This document shows, one piece after another, positions 42,372 through 51,373 of a DNA stretch of 64,000 nt. The notes below the pieces were generated by a model. It was not told the origin of the DNA, did not search any database, and saw nothing but the letters and a program-made list of their open reading frames with translations. Source of the DNA: Dyella_A sp051962475. Lineage in GTDB: Bacteria > Pseudomonadota > Gammaproteobacteria > Xanthomonadales > Rhodanobacteraceae. The DNA lies in the NCBI RefSeq assembly GCF_051962475.1, contig NZ_JBQCCF010000069.1, positions 124,001-188,000 of the forward strand. Reading direction: 5' to 3'. The first letter of the stretch is position 1. Each line of letters begins with the position of its first letter. The position numbers and the translations under genes are program-made.

Positions 42372-43184
42372 ATGAGCCGCGCCGCCCCCGCACCTGCCAA
42401 CGTTCCCGAGCGCCGCCTGCGGTTGCTCAGCTGCAACATCCTGGCCGGCGGCAGCGTGCAGCGCTACCACGAGTACGTCACGCGCAGCCTGCACGGCGTG
42501 CTGCCCGGGCGCAGCAAGATGGACAACCTCGACCGCCTCGCCGAACTGCTGCCGCAGTTCGACGTGGTCGGCCTGCAGGAGGCCGATGCCGGCAGCCTGC
42601 GTTCGGGCTTTCTCAACCAGACGCGCTACCTCGCCGAAACCGCGGGCATGCCGTTCTGGAGCCACCAGCCGAACCGGCCGATGGCGCGGCTGGCGCACTC
42701 GGCCAACGGCCTGATCAGCCGCCTGGAACCGCACAGCGTTCTCGATTACCCGCTGCCCAGCCGCATCCCCGGGCGCGGCGCGATGCTGGCGCGTTTCGGC
42801 GAGGGCGACGACGCACTGGCGGTGATGATCGCCCACCTTTCACTCAGCGCACCGGCGCGCGCCAAGCAGCTGGCCTTCATCGGCGAGGTGCTGGCGGATT
42901 TTCCGCATGCCGTGCTGATGGGCGACCTCAACACCGAGGCGCACAGCAGCGAGATGCGCCACCTGTTCGCCAAATGCCGCCTGCAGCCGCCGGATCAGCC
43001 CACGCCGACCTTCCCCAGCTGGAAACCGCGACGCGCGCTGGACCACATCCTCACCTCGGCCGATATCCAGCTGGACAAGGTGTGGACGCTGCCCCAGGCG
43101 TTCTCCGACCACCTGCCGCTGGCCGCCGAAATCCGCATGCCGGCGCGCGTGGCGCCGCGCCTGCACAAGGTGCGCCGTCGATGA
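42372..43184 (+). CDS. Endonuclease/exonuclease/phosphatase (EEP) family protein
   Basis: A 270-residue metal-dependent phosphodiesterase of the EEP superfamily. Motifs are LLSCNILAGG (Asn), VVGLQEADAGS (metal-binding Glu), the GRGAMLARF strand, MIAHLSLSAPAR (His), LMGDLNTEAHSSEM (Asp/Asn) and the terminal SDHLPLAAEI (Asp-His). Substrate could be DNA, a lipid head group or a phosphoester; nothing in the sequence decides. No signal peptide. Its TGA overlaps the ATG of the next small membrane-protein gene by 4 bp. Confidence 0.85.
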   Translation: MSRAAPAPANVPERRLRLLSCNILAGGSVQRYHEYVTRSLHGVLPGRSKMDNLDRLAELLPQFDVVGLQEADAGSLRSGFLNQTRYLAETAGMPFWSHQPNRPMARLAHSANGLISRLEPHSVLDYPLPSRIPGRGAMLARFGEGDDALAVMIAHLSLSAPARAKQLAFIGEVLADFPHAVLMGDLNTEAHSSEMRHLFAKCRLQPPDQPTPTFPSWKPRRALDHILTSADIQLDKVWTLPQAFSDHLPLAAEIRMPARVAPRLHKVRRR

Positions 43185-43591
43185 GCGAGCGGCGCCCTGG
43201 CGCGCTGGTACTGGCGTGGGCCGGCGTACTGCTCGCCGGCGCGCTGGCGGCTTGGCTGCGCTACCAGCTGGTGGAGCCTCCGGCCCTGGCCGAACGCTGT
43301 GCCGCGGCGATCGACCCGCCCGCCTGGTGTGCGTTGCGCACGCGGGTGGTCGAGGGCTTCCTCAACAACAGCTTCGGCTACCTCGCGCTCGCCGCCACCG
43401 CACTCGCCTGGCTGCGCCAGCGGCTGTGGACGGCTTGGCTGGCTGCGGCGCTCGGCGCGGTCGCGCTGGAGCTGTACTGCTACCAATCCGGTGCACTGGC
43501 GCTACTGGCCGGCGCCGTGCTGCTGGTGCGCGACGCGGCGCGGCGGGAGCAGCGCGGCCGCGCCGAGCAGCACGCTCAGCCCCAGCCATAG
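43181..43591 (+). CDS. Small integral membrane protein coupled to the EEP gene
   Basis: A 136-residue hydrophobic protein with about four membrane helices (LVLAWAGVLLAGALAAWL; GYLALAATALAWL; TAWLAAALGAVALELYCY; ALALLAGAVLLV), a short Cys-containing loop (ERCAAAIDPPAWCAL) and a basic Gln/Arg-rich tail. No family was recognised. It starts inside the EEP stop codon (ATGA), so co-translation is clear. Its last 90 bp overlap the 3' end of the convergent GH17 gene on the other strand. Confidence 0.7.
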   Translation: MSERRPGALVLAWAGVLLAGALAAWLRYQLVEPPALAERCAAAIDPPAWCALRTRVVEGFLNNSFGYLALAATALAWLRQRLWTAWLAAALGAVALELYCYQSGALALLAGAVLLVRDAARREQRGRAEQHAQPQP

Positions 43592-45091
43592 CCACGCCAC
43601 CGGGTTCTTGCCCAGCTCCTGCACCAGCACCAGCGCGGCGAGCAGGATAATCGCCACGGCGAGAAACACATCCTCGCGCCGCCGTGCGCCGGCCATGCCG
43701 ATCCCGGCCAGCGCCACCAGCGCATAGCCCACAGCGGGCAGCGCGAACAGGCCCAGCGGGAAATCGCGGTAGCGTCCGTCGAACACCAGCAGCAAACCGT
43801 AATAGGCCAGCGCGAACAGCCAGGCAAAGCGCCACGAGCGCGACGGCGGTGCCACTTCGACGCGTTGCATCGCCGCCCCCAGCGCCCGCGCAAGCACCAG
43901 CGCGGTGACCAGCGCGGCCGCGCAGGCGGCACCGCTGAGCAGCCATTCCCACCACGGCCCGCAGGCGTAGAGCATTTGCCGCACCTGCCACGCCAGCGCC
44001 GCGCCGCTGGCGATGCCGGCCAATACCAGTGCGGCGGCGGCACGGGCGCCGCTTGGTCGCCCGAGCAGAACAAACAGCGCGCCACCCAGTGCCGCGGCGA
44101 GCCAACCCAGCCACCAGCGTGGCACTTCGGTCACCGGGCCCTGCATGGGAAATTTCGGCTGCGCCTGCGCATCGAAGATGCCCCAGTAGCCACCTACCGT
44201 GCCCTCCTGCGCGCGCTTCCAGCCCTGGTCGAAGGCCTCGATCACGTTGTAGGGCATCTGCACGGTGGCGGCGTAGCGTAGGAATTCCCGCAGATAGCGC
44301 GCCTCGTTCACCACGCTCGCGGTGGCGCCCTGGCGCGGCCTTCCCGCGCTGGGCCAGCCGGTCTCGCCGATCATCACCGGCTTGTCGGGAAACGCCGCGC
44401 GCACCCGCGCATAGACGTCGGCCACGTGCTGCACGGCACGCCCGGGCGGCACCGGATCATCCTCCCAGTACGGCAGCACGTGCACGGTGACGTAGTCGAC
44501 CGAGGCGGCCAGTTTCGGATGGCGCAGCCAGAACTCCCACACGTCGGCATAGGTGATCGGCACCGTCGGCGGCAGCACCGCGCGCGCCTGGCGCAGGTAG
44601 CCGGCCAGCGCCGCGGGCGACTGCTCGCCGCGCAGCAACACCTCGTTGCCCACGACCACGCCGCGCAGCACCTGTGGATGCGCCCGCGCGGTGGCCGCGG
44701 CCAGCGCGATCTCGCGCGCGTTCGCGGCCGCGTCGCGACCGATCCACACGCCCATCAACACCTTCATGCCGTAGCGTCCGGCGATCGCCGGCACGGCATC
44801 CAGCCCCTGCCCCTGCGAATAGGTGCGCACGCAGTCGAAGCGGCGCGACAGCGCCTTGAGATCGGCGTCGATCTGCTGCCGCGAGATGAAGGTGGCCGGG
44901 TCGTATGGCGTCTGTCCCTCGTGGCGGTAGGGCGCGTAGGACACGCAGGCGATGCGCGCCGAGGGCGCGTTGGGCAGCTCGACCGGCCGCCCCGCCGCCC
45001 ACCACCAGGACAGCCCTGCGAACGCGGCGAGCAGCAGTCCCAGCCACACCGGCCAAGGCGATCGCGTGGTGGGCGTGGACGCAGGCGTCAT
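43502..45091 (-). CDS. Glycoside hydrolase family 17 (beta-1,3-glucan active) membrane protein
   Basis: A 529-residue protein. An N-terminal signal-anchor (WPVWLGLLLAAFAGLSWWWAAG) precedes a GH17-type TIM barrel (about 40-335). It holds YAPYRHEGQTPY, the acid/base in VVVGNEVLLRGE, VTVHVLPYWEDD and the nucleophile in VMIGETGWPSAGRPRQG. The C-terminal third (about 340-525) is five to seven hydrophobic helices. GH17-like membrane enzymes act on beta-1,3-glucan or remodel cyclic/osmoregulated glucans (transglycosylation); a role in periplasmic glucan is a reasonable inference. It faces away from slt and converges with the small membrane protein gene. Confidence 0.8.
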   Translation of the reverse strand: MTPASTPTTRSPWPVWLGLLLAAFAGLSWWWAAGRPVELPNAPSARIACVSYAPYRHEGQTPYDPATFISRQQIDADLKALSRRFDCVRTYSQGQGLDAVPAIAGRYGMKVLMGVWIGRDAAANAREIALAAATARAHPQVLRGVVVGNEVLLRGEQSPAALAGYLRQARAVLPPTVPITYADVWEFWLRHPKLAASVDYVTVHVLPYWEDDPVPPGRAVQHVADVYARVRAAFPDKPVMIGETGWPSAGRPRQGATASVVNEARYLREFLRYAATVQMPYNVIEAFDQGWKRAQEGTVGGYWGIFDAQAQPKFPMQGPVTEVPRWWLGWLAAALGGALFVLLGRPSGARAAAALVLAGIASGAALAWQVRQMLYACGPWWEWLLSGAACAAALVTALVLARALGAAMQRVEVAPPSRSWRFAWLFALAYYGLLLVFDGRYRDFPLGLFALPAVGYALVALAGIGMAGARRREDVFLAVAIILLAALVLVQELGKNPVAWLWLGLSVLLGAAALLPPRRVAHQQHGAGQ

Positions 45092-45227
45092 GGGGTTCCC
45101 GGGAATGGCGAGCGCGTCAGTCTATCAGCGCGCCGCAGGCCCTCGCCGCACTGCGACGGCACGCTGGCGGGCCGGCCGTTCAAGGGCCATCCGCTACACT
45201 GGTCGCTCAAGCAATTCAGGAGGCACG

Positions 45228-47312
45228 ATGCCCGTTTTCCGCCCCTCCCCCCGCCGTTATTCATCCCCGATCGCGCGCTGTCTCGTTGGCATGGCGATCG
45301 TCGCGCTGTCGCTGATGCGGCCGGCGGCGGCCGCCACCGCCGCCGCGACCGACGCGCAGCGCGCGGCGTTCAAGCAGGCCTACGCGACCGCGCAGCAGCA
45401 GGGCGGCGACGCCTGGCGCGCGCAGGCGCAGGGATTGCACGACTACGTGCTCTACCCCTACCTCGAAGCGGCCGCACTGCGGCATGACCTGGCCACGCTC
45501 GACCTGGCGCGCGTGCAGGGGTATCTGGCCGCCCATCCCGGCCTGCTTCCCGCCGACGACCTGCGCCGCGCGTTTCTCGGCGAGCTGGCGCGACGACAGG
45601 ACTGGACCGGCTTCCTTGCGCTCTACCAGGACGGCCTCGGCGACGCGCTCACCTGCGATGCGCTGCAGGCACGCATGGCGCAAGGCCAGCCGCTGAACTT
45701 CGACCGCGACCTCGCCGCGCTGTGGCAGAAACCCTCGTTGCCGGGCGCCTGCGATCCGGTGCAGAGCGCCGCGCACGATGCCGGCCTACTGACGCCGACG
45801 CGGTTGTGGGCGCGTATCGACCGCGCCGTCGCAACCGGTGCCGGCGGCACCGTCGCCGCGCTCGCCGCCTGGCTGCCGGCGCGCGATGCGGAGGCGGCGC
45901 AACGCCTGGCGCTGGCCCTGCGCGACCCGGCCGAAGCCACGGCGCAGGCCGAGCACTGGCCGGATACGCCGCATCATCGGGAGGCCGCGGCGATTGCGCT
46001 GCAGCGGCTGGCGCGGCGGCAATCCAGCGCCGCCGACCAGGCGTGGCTCACCTTGCGCAAGCGCTTCCACTTCAGCGAGGAGCAGCGCAACGACGTGCTC
46101 AACGCGCTGGCGCTGTTCCATGCCACCGATTTCGACGACCACGCGCTGCAGCGGCTGGCCGAACTGCCGGCGGCGGCACAGACCGACGCCACGCGCGAGT
46201 GGCGCGTACGCGTGGCGTTGGCCGAACAGAACTGGCGCGCCGTACTGACCGCGATCGATGCGCTCAGCCCCGAGCAGCAACGTGACGGCGAGTGGCGCTA
46301 CTTCCGCGCGCGGGCGCTGGCCGAGCTGGGCAAGCCGGCGCAGGCGCAGCAGCAGTACACCGCACTGGCCAGCGAACCGACCTTCTTCGGCTTTCTCGCC
46401 GCCGACCGCGCCGACGCGCCGTACGCGCTGTGCCCGTGGACGCTGGCCCCGGACGAAGCCCGCGCCCGCTCGCTGCTGGCTGACCTGGGCATGCAGCGGG
46501 CGTTCGAGCTGTACGCGGTGGACCTGCCGCGTGAGGCACGACGCGAATGGGTGCGCGCCCTGCGCGGCAGCGACGAAGCGACCCGGCGCGAGGCCGCCTT
46601 GCTTGCCTACCAGCGCGGCTGGTACGACCGCGCCGTATTCACCTTTTCCAGTGGCGACGCGCTGCGCCTGTACGAGCAGCGCTTCCCACTGGCCAGCCAG
46701 GACGGCGTGGTGCCGCAGGCGCAGCAGGCCGGCATCGATCCGGCCTGGGCCTATGCGATCGCCCGCGCCGAAAGCGCCTGGATGAGTGACGCGCATTCCG
46801 GCGCCGATGCACGCGGCCTGATGCAGCTGCTGCCGGGCACCGGCGCGCAGGTCGCGCGCAGCTACGGCCTGCCGTGGGGCGGCGGAGACACGCTGTACGA
46901 CCCGGTAGTGAACGTGCAGCTGGGCACGCGCTACCTGGCGCAGATGGCGCAGCGCTACAACGGCGCGCCATGGCTGGCCAGCGCGGCCTACAACGCCGGC
47001 CCGATCAAGGTGGACCAGTGGCTGGCCGCGCGCGGCACGCTGCCGCCGGACGTGTTCACCGCCGCCATCCCATACAAGGAGACGCGCGAATACGTGGCGC
47101 GGGTGATGGCCTTCAGCGTGATCTACGACTGGCGCCTGTCCGGCAGCGCCGTGCCGCTGGACAAGCGGCTGACGCCGATCGGCACCATGTACGTTCCACC
47201 CGCCGCGGGCACGGTGCGCAAGGCGGTGCGTTGTCCGGCCGATGACGGGGCCGCGCAGACGGCGCCTGCCGAGCCGGGCACCGTTCCGGCCGCGGCGGCC
47301 TCCGCCCCTTAG
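45228..47312 (+). CDS. slt: Soluble lytic murein transglycosylase Slt70-like
   Basis: A 694-residue periplasmic enzyme cleaving the glycan strands of peptidoglycan with formation of 1,6-anhydro ends. A signal peptide (about residues 18-36) precedes a long superhelical domain of Ala/Arg-rich helices. The C-terminal catalytic domain has the Glu in AIARAESAWMSDAHSGADARGLMQLLPGTG, then NVQLGTRYLAQM and LASAAYNAGP. Length is slightly above E. coli Slt70. The ATG at 45228 follows AGGAGG; an upstream frame is non-coding. The NDUFA9-like gene follows after 27 bp, probably on the same transcript. Confidence 0.94.
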   Translation: MPVFRPSPRRYSSPIARCLVGMAIVALSLMRPAAAATAAATDAQRAAFKQAYATAQQQGGDAWRAQAQGLHDYVLYPYLEAAALRHDLATLDLARVQGYLAAHPGLLPADDLRRAFLGELARRQDWTGFLALYQDGLGDALTCDALQARMAQGQPLNFDRDLAALWQKPSLPGACDPVQSAAHDAGLLTPTRLWARIDRAVATGAGGTVAALAAWLPARDAEAAQRLALALRDPAEATAQAEHWPDTPHHREAAAIALQRLARRQSSAADQAWLTLRKRFHFSEEQRNDVLNALALFHATDFDDHALQRLAELPAAAQTDATREWRVRVALAEQNWRAVLTAIDALSPEQQRDGEWRYFRARALAELGKPAQAQQQYTALASEPTFFGFLAADRADAPYALCPWTLAPDEARARSLLADLGMQRAFELYAVDLPREARREWVRALRGSDEATRREAALLAYQRGWYDRAVFTFSSGDALRLYEQRFPLASQDGVVPQAQQAGIDPAWAYAIARAESAWMSDAHSGADARGLMQLLPGTGAQVARSYGLPWGGGDTLYDPVVNVQLGTRYLAQMAQRYNGAPWLASAAYNAGPIKVDQWLAARGTLPPDVFTAAIPYKETREYVARVMAFSVIYDWRLSGSAVPLDKRLTPIGTMYVPPAAGTVRKAVRCPADDGAAQTAPAEPGTVPAAAASAP

Positions 47313-47339
47313 ATTCCAAACCGCGCGAGATCGATCGCC

Positions 47340-48377
47340 ATGATTCCCCTGCGTCTCGTCATCCTTGGTGGCACCGGCTTCGTCGGCGGCCATCTGCTCA
47401 ACCGGCTTGCCCGCGACGGCCACCAGCTCACCGTGCTCACCCGCAACCGCGAGAAGCACCGCGCGATCGGGGTGATCCCTGGCGTGCGGCTGAAGAGTGT
47501 GGATGTGCACGATCCGACGCAACTTCGTGCGGCGTTCGAAGGCGCCGACGCGGTGATCAACCTGATCGGCATCCTCAACAACGCCGGACGCGAGACGTTC
47601 CAGCGCGTGCATGTGGAGCTGACCCGGCAGGTGATCGAGGCGTGCAAGGCGGCCGGCGTGCCGCGCCTGCACCAGATGAGCTCGCTCAAGGCCGGCCAGG
47701 GCCTCAGCCAGTACCTGAAGACGCGCGGCGAGGCCGAGGGGCTGGTGCGCCAGTCCGGCCTGCGCTGGACGCTGTACCAGCCCAGCGTGATCTTCGGCGA
47801 CGGCGACGGCCTGGTCGGGCGATTCGCCAGGATCCTCAAGCTGACGCCGGTGCTGCCGCTGGCGCGCACGCAGTCCAGGCTCGCACCCACCTACGTTGGC
47901 GACGTGGTGGAAGCCATCGCCCGCTGCGTGACCGACGACAAGCGCTCGCTCAACCGCAGCTTCGAGCTGTACGGGCCGCAGGTGCTGACTCTGGGCGAGA
48001 TCGTCGCGGCGATCCGCGACGCTGCGGGGCTGCGCACGCGCATCCTGCCGCTGCCCGATGCGCTGGGCCGGCTGCAGGCGCAGTTCGCCGAGCTGCTGCC
48101 GGGCAAGCCGTTCTCGCTGGACAACTTCCGCTCACTGCGCACCGACTCGGTGGGCAAGGTCGACGGCTACGCCGCGCTGGGCATCGTGCCGCAGCCGTTC
48201 ACGCCATGGCTGGAGCGGCTGATCCACGGCCTGCCGCGCCAGCGCCGGCTCTATCACGCGCGCACGCTGCGCCGTTTATCGAGCCGCCCAGGCCATTGGA
48301 TCAATGCGCCGCGGCCTCCGCGGCGTCTTTTTTTGTCCCCGCTGCGGCAGGCTTCGCGAGCAGCTCGCGGAGCTTGA
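47340..48377 (+). CDS. NDUFA9-like NAD(P)-binding reductase; terminator lies inside the frame
   Basis: A 345-residue extended SDR of the complex I NDUFA9/atypical family. It has LVILGGTGFVGGHLLNRLARDGHQLTVLTR, NLIGILNNAGRETFQRVHVELTRQVIEAC, MSSLKAG, YLKTRGEAEGLVRQSGLRWTLYQPSVIFGDGDGLV and THVGDVVEAI-like APTYVGDVVEAI. Such proteins bind NAD(P)H and act in quinone/lipid metabolism; the precise reaction is unknown. The frame runs to TGA at 48375-48377, but a perfect intrinsic terminator occupies 48307-48334, 41 bases before the stop. The last ~25 codons also overlap the end of treA. The functional protein may therefore end around residue 330. Confidence 0.8.
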   Translation: MIPLRLVILGGTGFVGGHLLNRLARDGHQLTVLTRNREKHRAIGVIPGVRLKSVDVHDPTQLRAAFEGADAVINLIGILNNAGRETFQRVHVELTRQVIEACKAAGVPRLHQMSSLKAGQGLSQYLKTRGEAEGLVRQSGLRWTLYQPSVIFGDGDGLVGRFARILKLTPVLPLARTQSRLAPTYVGDVVEAIARCVTDDKRSLNRSFELYGPQVLTLGEIVAAIRDAAGLRTRILPLPDALGRLQAQFAELLPGKPFSLDNFRSLRTDSVGKVDGYAALGIVPQPFTPWLERLIHGLPRQRRLYHARTLRRLSSRPGHWINAPRPPRRLFLSPLRQASRAARGA

Positions 48378-49983
48378 GGTACACACCGTTGGTCCAGCCG
48401 AAGCCGATCACGTTGTCGGTATAGCCGGCGGTGATTTTGACGTCCGCGTTTCCGGTGACCATGTTGTATTTCTCGCGGATGGTGCCGTCGGCAGCGAGGC
48501 TGCGGTCGACGGTGCCGGTGAACTTGCCGGCGAGGCGACGCGCGTCATCGTGGAAGCCGTAGTCGTCCAGTCCCTTCACCGCCAGCCAGTTGGTCGGCGC
48601 CCAGCCGAACGGTTCGTCCCACTGCGCGCCGCTGGTGTCGCCACTCATCGCCAGGCCGCCCTTGCGCTCGAACAGCGCCAGGTGGTCGCGCACCGCCTTG
48701 GCCTGCGCCGGCGTGGCGAGGCCAGCCCACAGCGGATAGAAGGTGGTGAGGTACGGCTCGGCGGACGGCTTGCCGGTAGTGGTGTCGTAGTCCATGAACA
48801 GGCCGCGGTCGGCGCGCCACAGGTATTTGTTGATGGCGGCCTTGCGCGCCTCGGCCAGCTTCGCCCAGTGCGCCGCCTCGTCCGGCTTGCCCAGTTGCAG
48901 CGCGAAATCGTGCAGGTCGCGCTCGTAGCGGTACAGCAGGCTGTTGAGGCCCACCGCCGCGTAATGATGGGTCGCGGCGCCGTACGGACCGAAGTGGAAG
49001 TTGGTGTCGAAGCCGGACTCGCGCATGGCGCGGTCGCCCGCGTAGTAGTCGGCGCTGAGCCGGTAGCCATCGGCCCAGGCATCGGCGCACACGCGTGAGG
49101 CGGCCAGGTCGCAGCTGATCTTCTTCAGCCGGGCCGTTTCGGCCGGATCGGGATGCTCGGCGGACTTCACCAGGTAGTCGCGGTTCTGCTCCGGGTGTTT
49201 GCGCAGGTAGCGGATCACACCCTTGAGATAACCGGCGTCGCGCATCTCCAGCACCGGGCCGGCGCCCAAGTCCATATAGCGGGCCAGGCCGGTGTCGCCG
49301 GCGCGGTGCGCGGCGCTGGTCCAGATCGCGTGGTCCTTCACCGCCGGCGGATAGGCCTTGCGCAGCCATGCGGCGGCGGCCTCCGCATCGGGAAAGCTGG
49401 CGCGGTCATCCAGCACCGCTCGCATCATCGCGGTGAGGAACGGCGGCTGCGAGCGGCTGAAGTAGTAGGTACGGTTGGCGTTGAGCACGCCGCCGTAGTG
49501 GTCGATCTCGTAGAGGAAGTTCTCCACCATGCCGCGCGCCAGATCTTCGCGGTGATCGGCCACCAGACCGAGCACGATGAAGTAGCTGTCCCAGCCGTAC
49601 ATCTCGTTGAACATGCCGCCCGGCACTACGTACGGATGCGGCAGGTAGAGCACGCCCTGCGCCGGCAACGTGCGCGCGTCGATCTGACCCAGCGCGGTGA
49701 CCGGCTGCGGCAGGCGACGCACGTCGACCTTGCAGCGCTGCTGGGTGGCGGCGAGCGCGGCTGGCATCGACACGTCGGCCGGCAGGTAGAGCACCGGCTC
49801 GGTGGCCACCTTGGGATCGACCAGCGAGGCGCAGTCGTCGGTGGCGCGGGTGAGCGTGGTCCAGGCGTGGTCGATGTACGCGCGGGTGCGGGCCGGATCG
49901 GGCGCCTGGGTGCCGGCCAGCGAGCCGGCCGACGTGAAAGCGAACAGGGCGAAGGCAAGAACGGAACGGAGCAGACGGATCAT
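48301..49983 (-). CDS. treA: Periplasmic trehalase, glycoside hydrolase family 37
   Basis: A 560-residue enzyme hydrolysing trehalose to two glucoses. A signal peptide (MIRLLRSVLAFALFAFTSAGSLAG) is followed by GH37 signature 1, PGGMFNEMYGWDSYF, and signature 2, QWDEPFGWAP, together with YYFSRSQPPFL, GFDTNFHFGP and the C-terminal TDNVIGFGWTNGVYL. Length matches E. coli TreA (565). Its last codons (KKDAAEAAAH) overlap the 3' end and the terminator of the convergent NDUFA9-like gene. It diverges from cca with 105 bp between. Confidence 0.95.
   Translation of the reverse strand: MIRLLRSVLAFALFAFTSAGSLAGTQAPDPARTRAYIDHAWTTLTRATDDCASLVDPKVATEPVLYLPADVSMPAALAATQQRCKVDVRRLPQPVTALGQIDARTLPAQGVLYLPHPYVVPGGMFNEMYGWDSYFIVLGLVADHREDLARGMVENFLYEIDHYGGVLNANRTYYFSRSQPPFLTAMMRAVLDDRASFPDAEAAAAWLRKAYPPAVKDHAIWTSAAHRAGDTGLARYMDLGAGPVLEMRDAGYLKGVIRYLRKHPEQNRDYLVKSAEHPDPAETARLKKISCDLAASRVCADAWADGYRLSADYYAGDRAMRESGFDTNFHFGPYGAATHHYAAVGLNSLLYRYERDLHDFALQLGKPDEAAHWAKLAEARKAAINKYLWRADRGLFMDYDTTTGKPSAEPYLTTFYPLWAGLATPAQAKAVRDHLALFERKGGLAMSGDTSGAQWDEPFGWAPTNWLAVKGLDDYGFHDDARRLAGKFTGTVDRSLAADGTIREKYNMVTGNADVKITAGYTDNVIGFGWTNGVYLKLRELLAKPAAAGTKKDAAEAAAH
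48307..48334 (+). terminator. Intrinsic terminator inside two overlapping coding regions
   Basis: The stem CGCCGCGG (48307-48314), loop CCT and CCGCGGCG (48318-48325), then TCTTTTTTT (48326-48334), form an 8-bp all-GC hairpin with seven consecutive T. It lies on the plus strand within the NDUFA9-like frame, and within treA on the other strand. Polymerase should release near 48332, before the stop codon at 48375. Confidence 0.9.
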
Positions 49984-50088
49984 CGCGGGGACCCTTCAAT
50001 GGTGGCGACGGACCCACGCGAGCATAACCCCGGCGCGCCGGGTCCGCCGTGGCAGAGACGTGAAAGGCGCGCATGGCAGAATGGCCCG

Positions 50089-51318
50089 ATGCACAGCTAC
50101 CTCGTCGGCGGCGCCGTCCGCGATCATCTGCTCGGCCGCCCCGTGGTCGACCGCGATCACGTGGTGGTCGGCGCACGGCCGGAGGAGCTGCTGGCGCTGG
50201 GCTATCGCCCGGTGGGCAAGGATTTCCCAGTGTTCCTGCATCCGCAGACCGGCGAGGAATACGCGCTGGCGCGCACCGAGCGCAAGACCGGACGCGGCTA
50301 CCACGGCTTCGCCTTCCACGCCGAGCCGGAGGTGACGCTGGAAGAGGATCTGGCCCGCCGCGACCTCACCATCAACGCCATCGCGCAGGACGAAGCCGGC
50401 GCGCTGGTCGATCCCTACGGGGGCGTGCGCGATCTCGAAGCCCGCATGCTGCGCCACGTGTCGCCGGCCTTCGTCGAGGATCCGGTGCGCCTGCTGCGCG
50501 TGGCGCGCTTCGCCGCACGCTTCGCGCCGCTGGGCTTCCGCGTGGCACCGGAAACGATGGCGCTGATGCAACAGATGGTGGCCGACGGCGAGGTGGATCA
50601 CCTGGTGCCCGAACGCGTCTGGGCCGAAACGCGCAAGGCGTTGAGCGAGGCGCAGCCCTCGGCGTTCCTGCGCGTGCTGCGCGAGAGCGGCGCGCTGGCG
50701 GTGCTGTTTCCCGAGATCGACGCGCTGTACGGCGTGCCGCAGCGGGCCGAGTTCCATCCGGAGATCGACACTGGCACGCACATGGAGCTGGTGCTGGACG
50801 CCGCCGCCGTGATCGCGCCGGGCGACGATCTGGTGGGCTACTGCGCGCTGGGCCACGACCTCGGCAAGGCGCTGACGCCGGTCGACGCGCTGCCGCGCCA
50901 CATCGGTCACGAGCACGCCGGCGTGCCGCGTGTACGCGCGCTGTCGGCGCGGCTGAAGGTGCCCGGCGAGCACGCGGCGCTGGCCGAACTGGTCTGCCGC
51001 GAGCACCTCAACGCGCACCGCGCGCTGGAGCTCAAGCCGGCCACCGTGATGAAGCTGCTGACCGCGCTGGACGCCCTGCGCCGGCCGGCACGGCTGGACA
51101 CGTTCCTGGCCGCCTGCTGGGCCGACAAGCGCGGCCGGCTCGGCCACGCCGAGGACGACTATCCGCCGGCGGACTACCTGCGCCGCGCCTGCGCGGCGGC
51201 CACGGCGGTGCAGGCCGCACCGTTCATCGCCGACGGGCTCAAGGGTCCGGCGGTCGGCGCCGCGATGGAGGCGGCCCGAGTCAAAGCCATTGCTAACGTG
51301 AAACTCGCTAGCATCTAG
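50089..51318 (+). CDS. cca: CCA-adding enzyme (multifunctional tRNA nucleotidyltransferase)
   Basis: A 409-residue class II nucleotidyltransferase that builds or repairs the CCA 3' end of tRNA. It shows YLVGGAVRDHLLGRPVVDRDHVVVGA, DFPVFLHPQTGEEYALARTERKTGRGYHGF, the template motif RRDLTINAIAQDE, PVRLLRVARFAARF, and the HD domain LGHDLGKALTPVDALPRHIGHEHAG. HD-domain presence and close match to E. coli Cca (412 residues) indicate the multifunctional form with phosphatase and 2',3'-cyclic phosphodiesterase activity. An LtaS-like gene follows on the same strand after 55 bp. Confidence 0.95.
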   Translation: MHSYLVGGAVRDHLLGRPVVDRDHVVVGARPEELLALGYRPVGKDFPVFLHPQTGEEYALARTERKTGRGYHGFAFHAEPEVTLEEDLARRDLTINAIAQDEAGALVDPYGGVRDLEARMLRHVSPAFVEDPVRLLRVARFAARFAPLGFRVAPETMALMQQMVADGEVDHLVPERVWAETRKALSEAQPSAFLRVLRESGALAVLFPEIDALYGVPQRAEFHPEIDTGTHMELVLDAAAVIAPGDDLVGYCALGHDLGKALTPVDALPRHIGHEHAGVPRVRALSARLKVPGEHAALAELVCREHLNAHRALELKPATVMKLLTALDALRRPARLDTFLAACWADKRGRLGHAEDDYPPADYLRRACAAATAVQAAPFIADGLKGPAVGAAMEAARVKAIANVKLASI

Positions 51319-51373
51319 CCCTTTCCCGCGGCGCTGCCTCTGGCAGCCGCGCCCTGATCTGCCGGAGTTGCCT

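Noticed and set aside
45786..47672. 628-codon frame antisense to slt
   Set aside because: Shadow of the slt reading frame; no motif and no ribosome-binding site.
47340..48377. Frameshift near the end of the NDUFA9-like gene
   Set aside because: Neither of the other two plus-strand frames gives a stop codon between 48240 and the hairpin, so a simple indel does not restore an earlier end.
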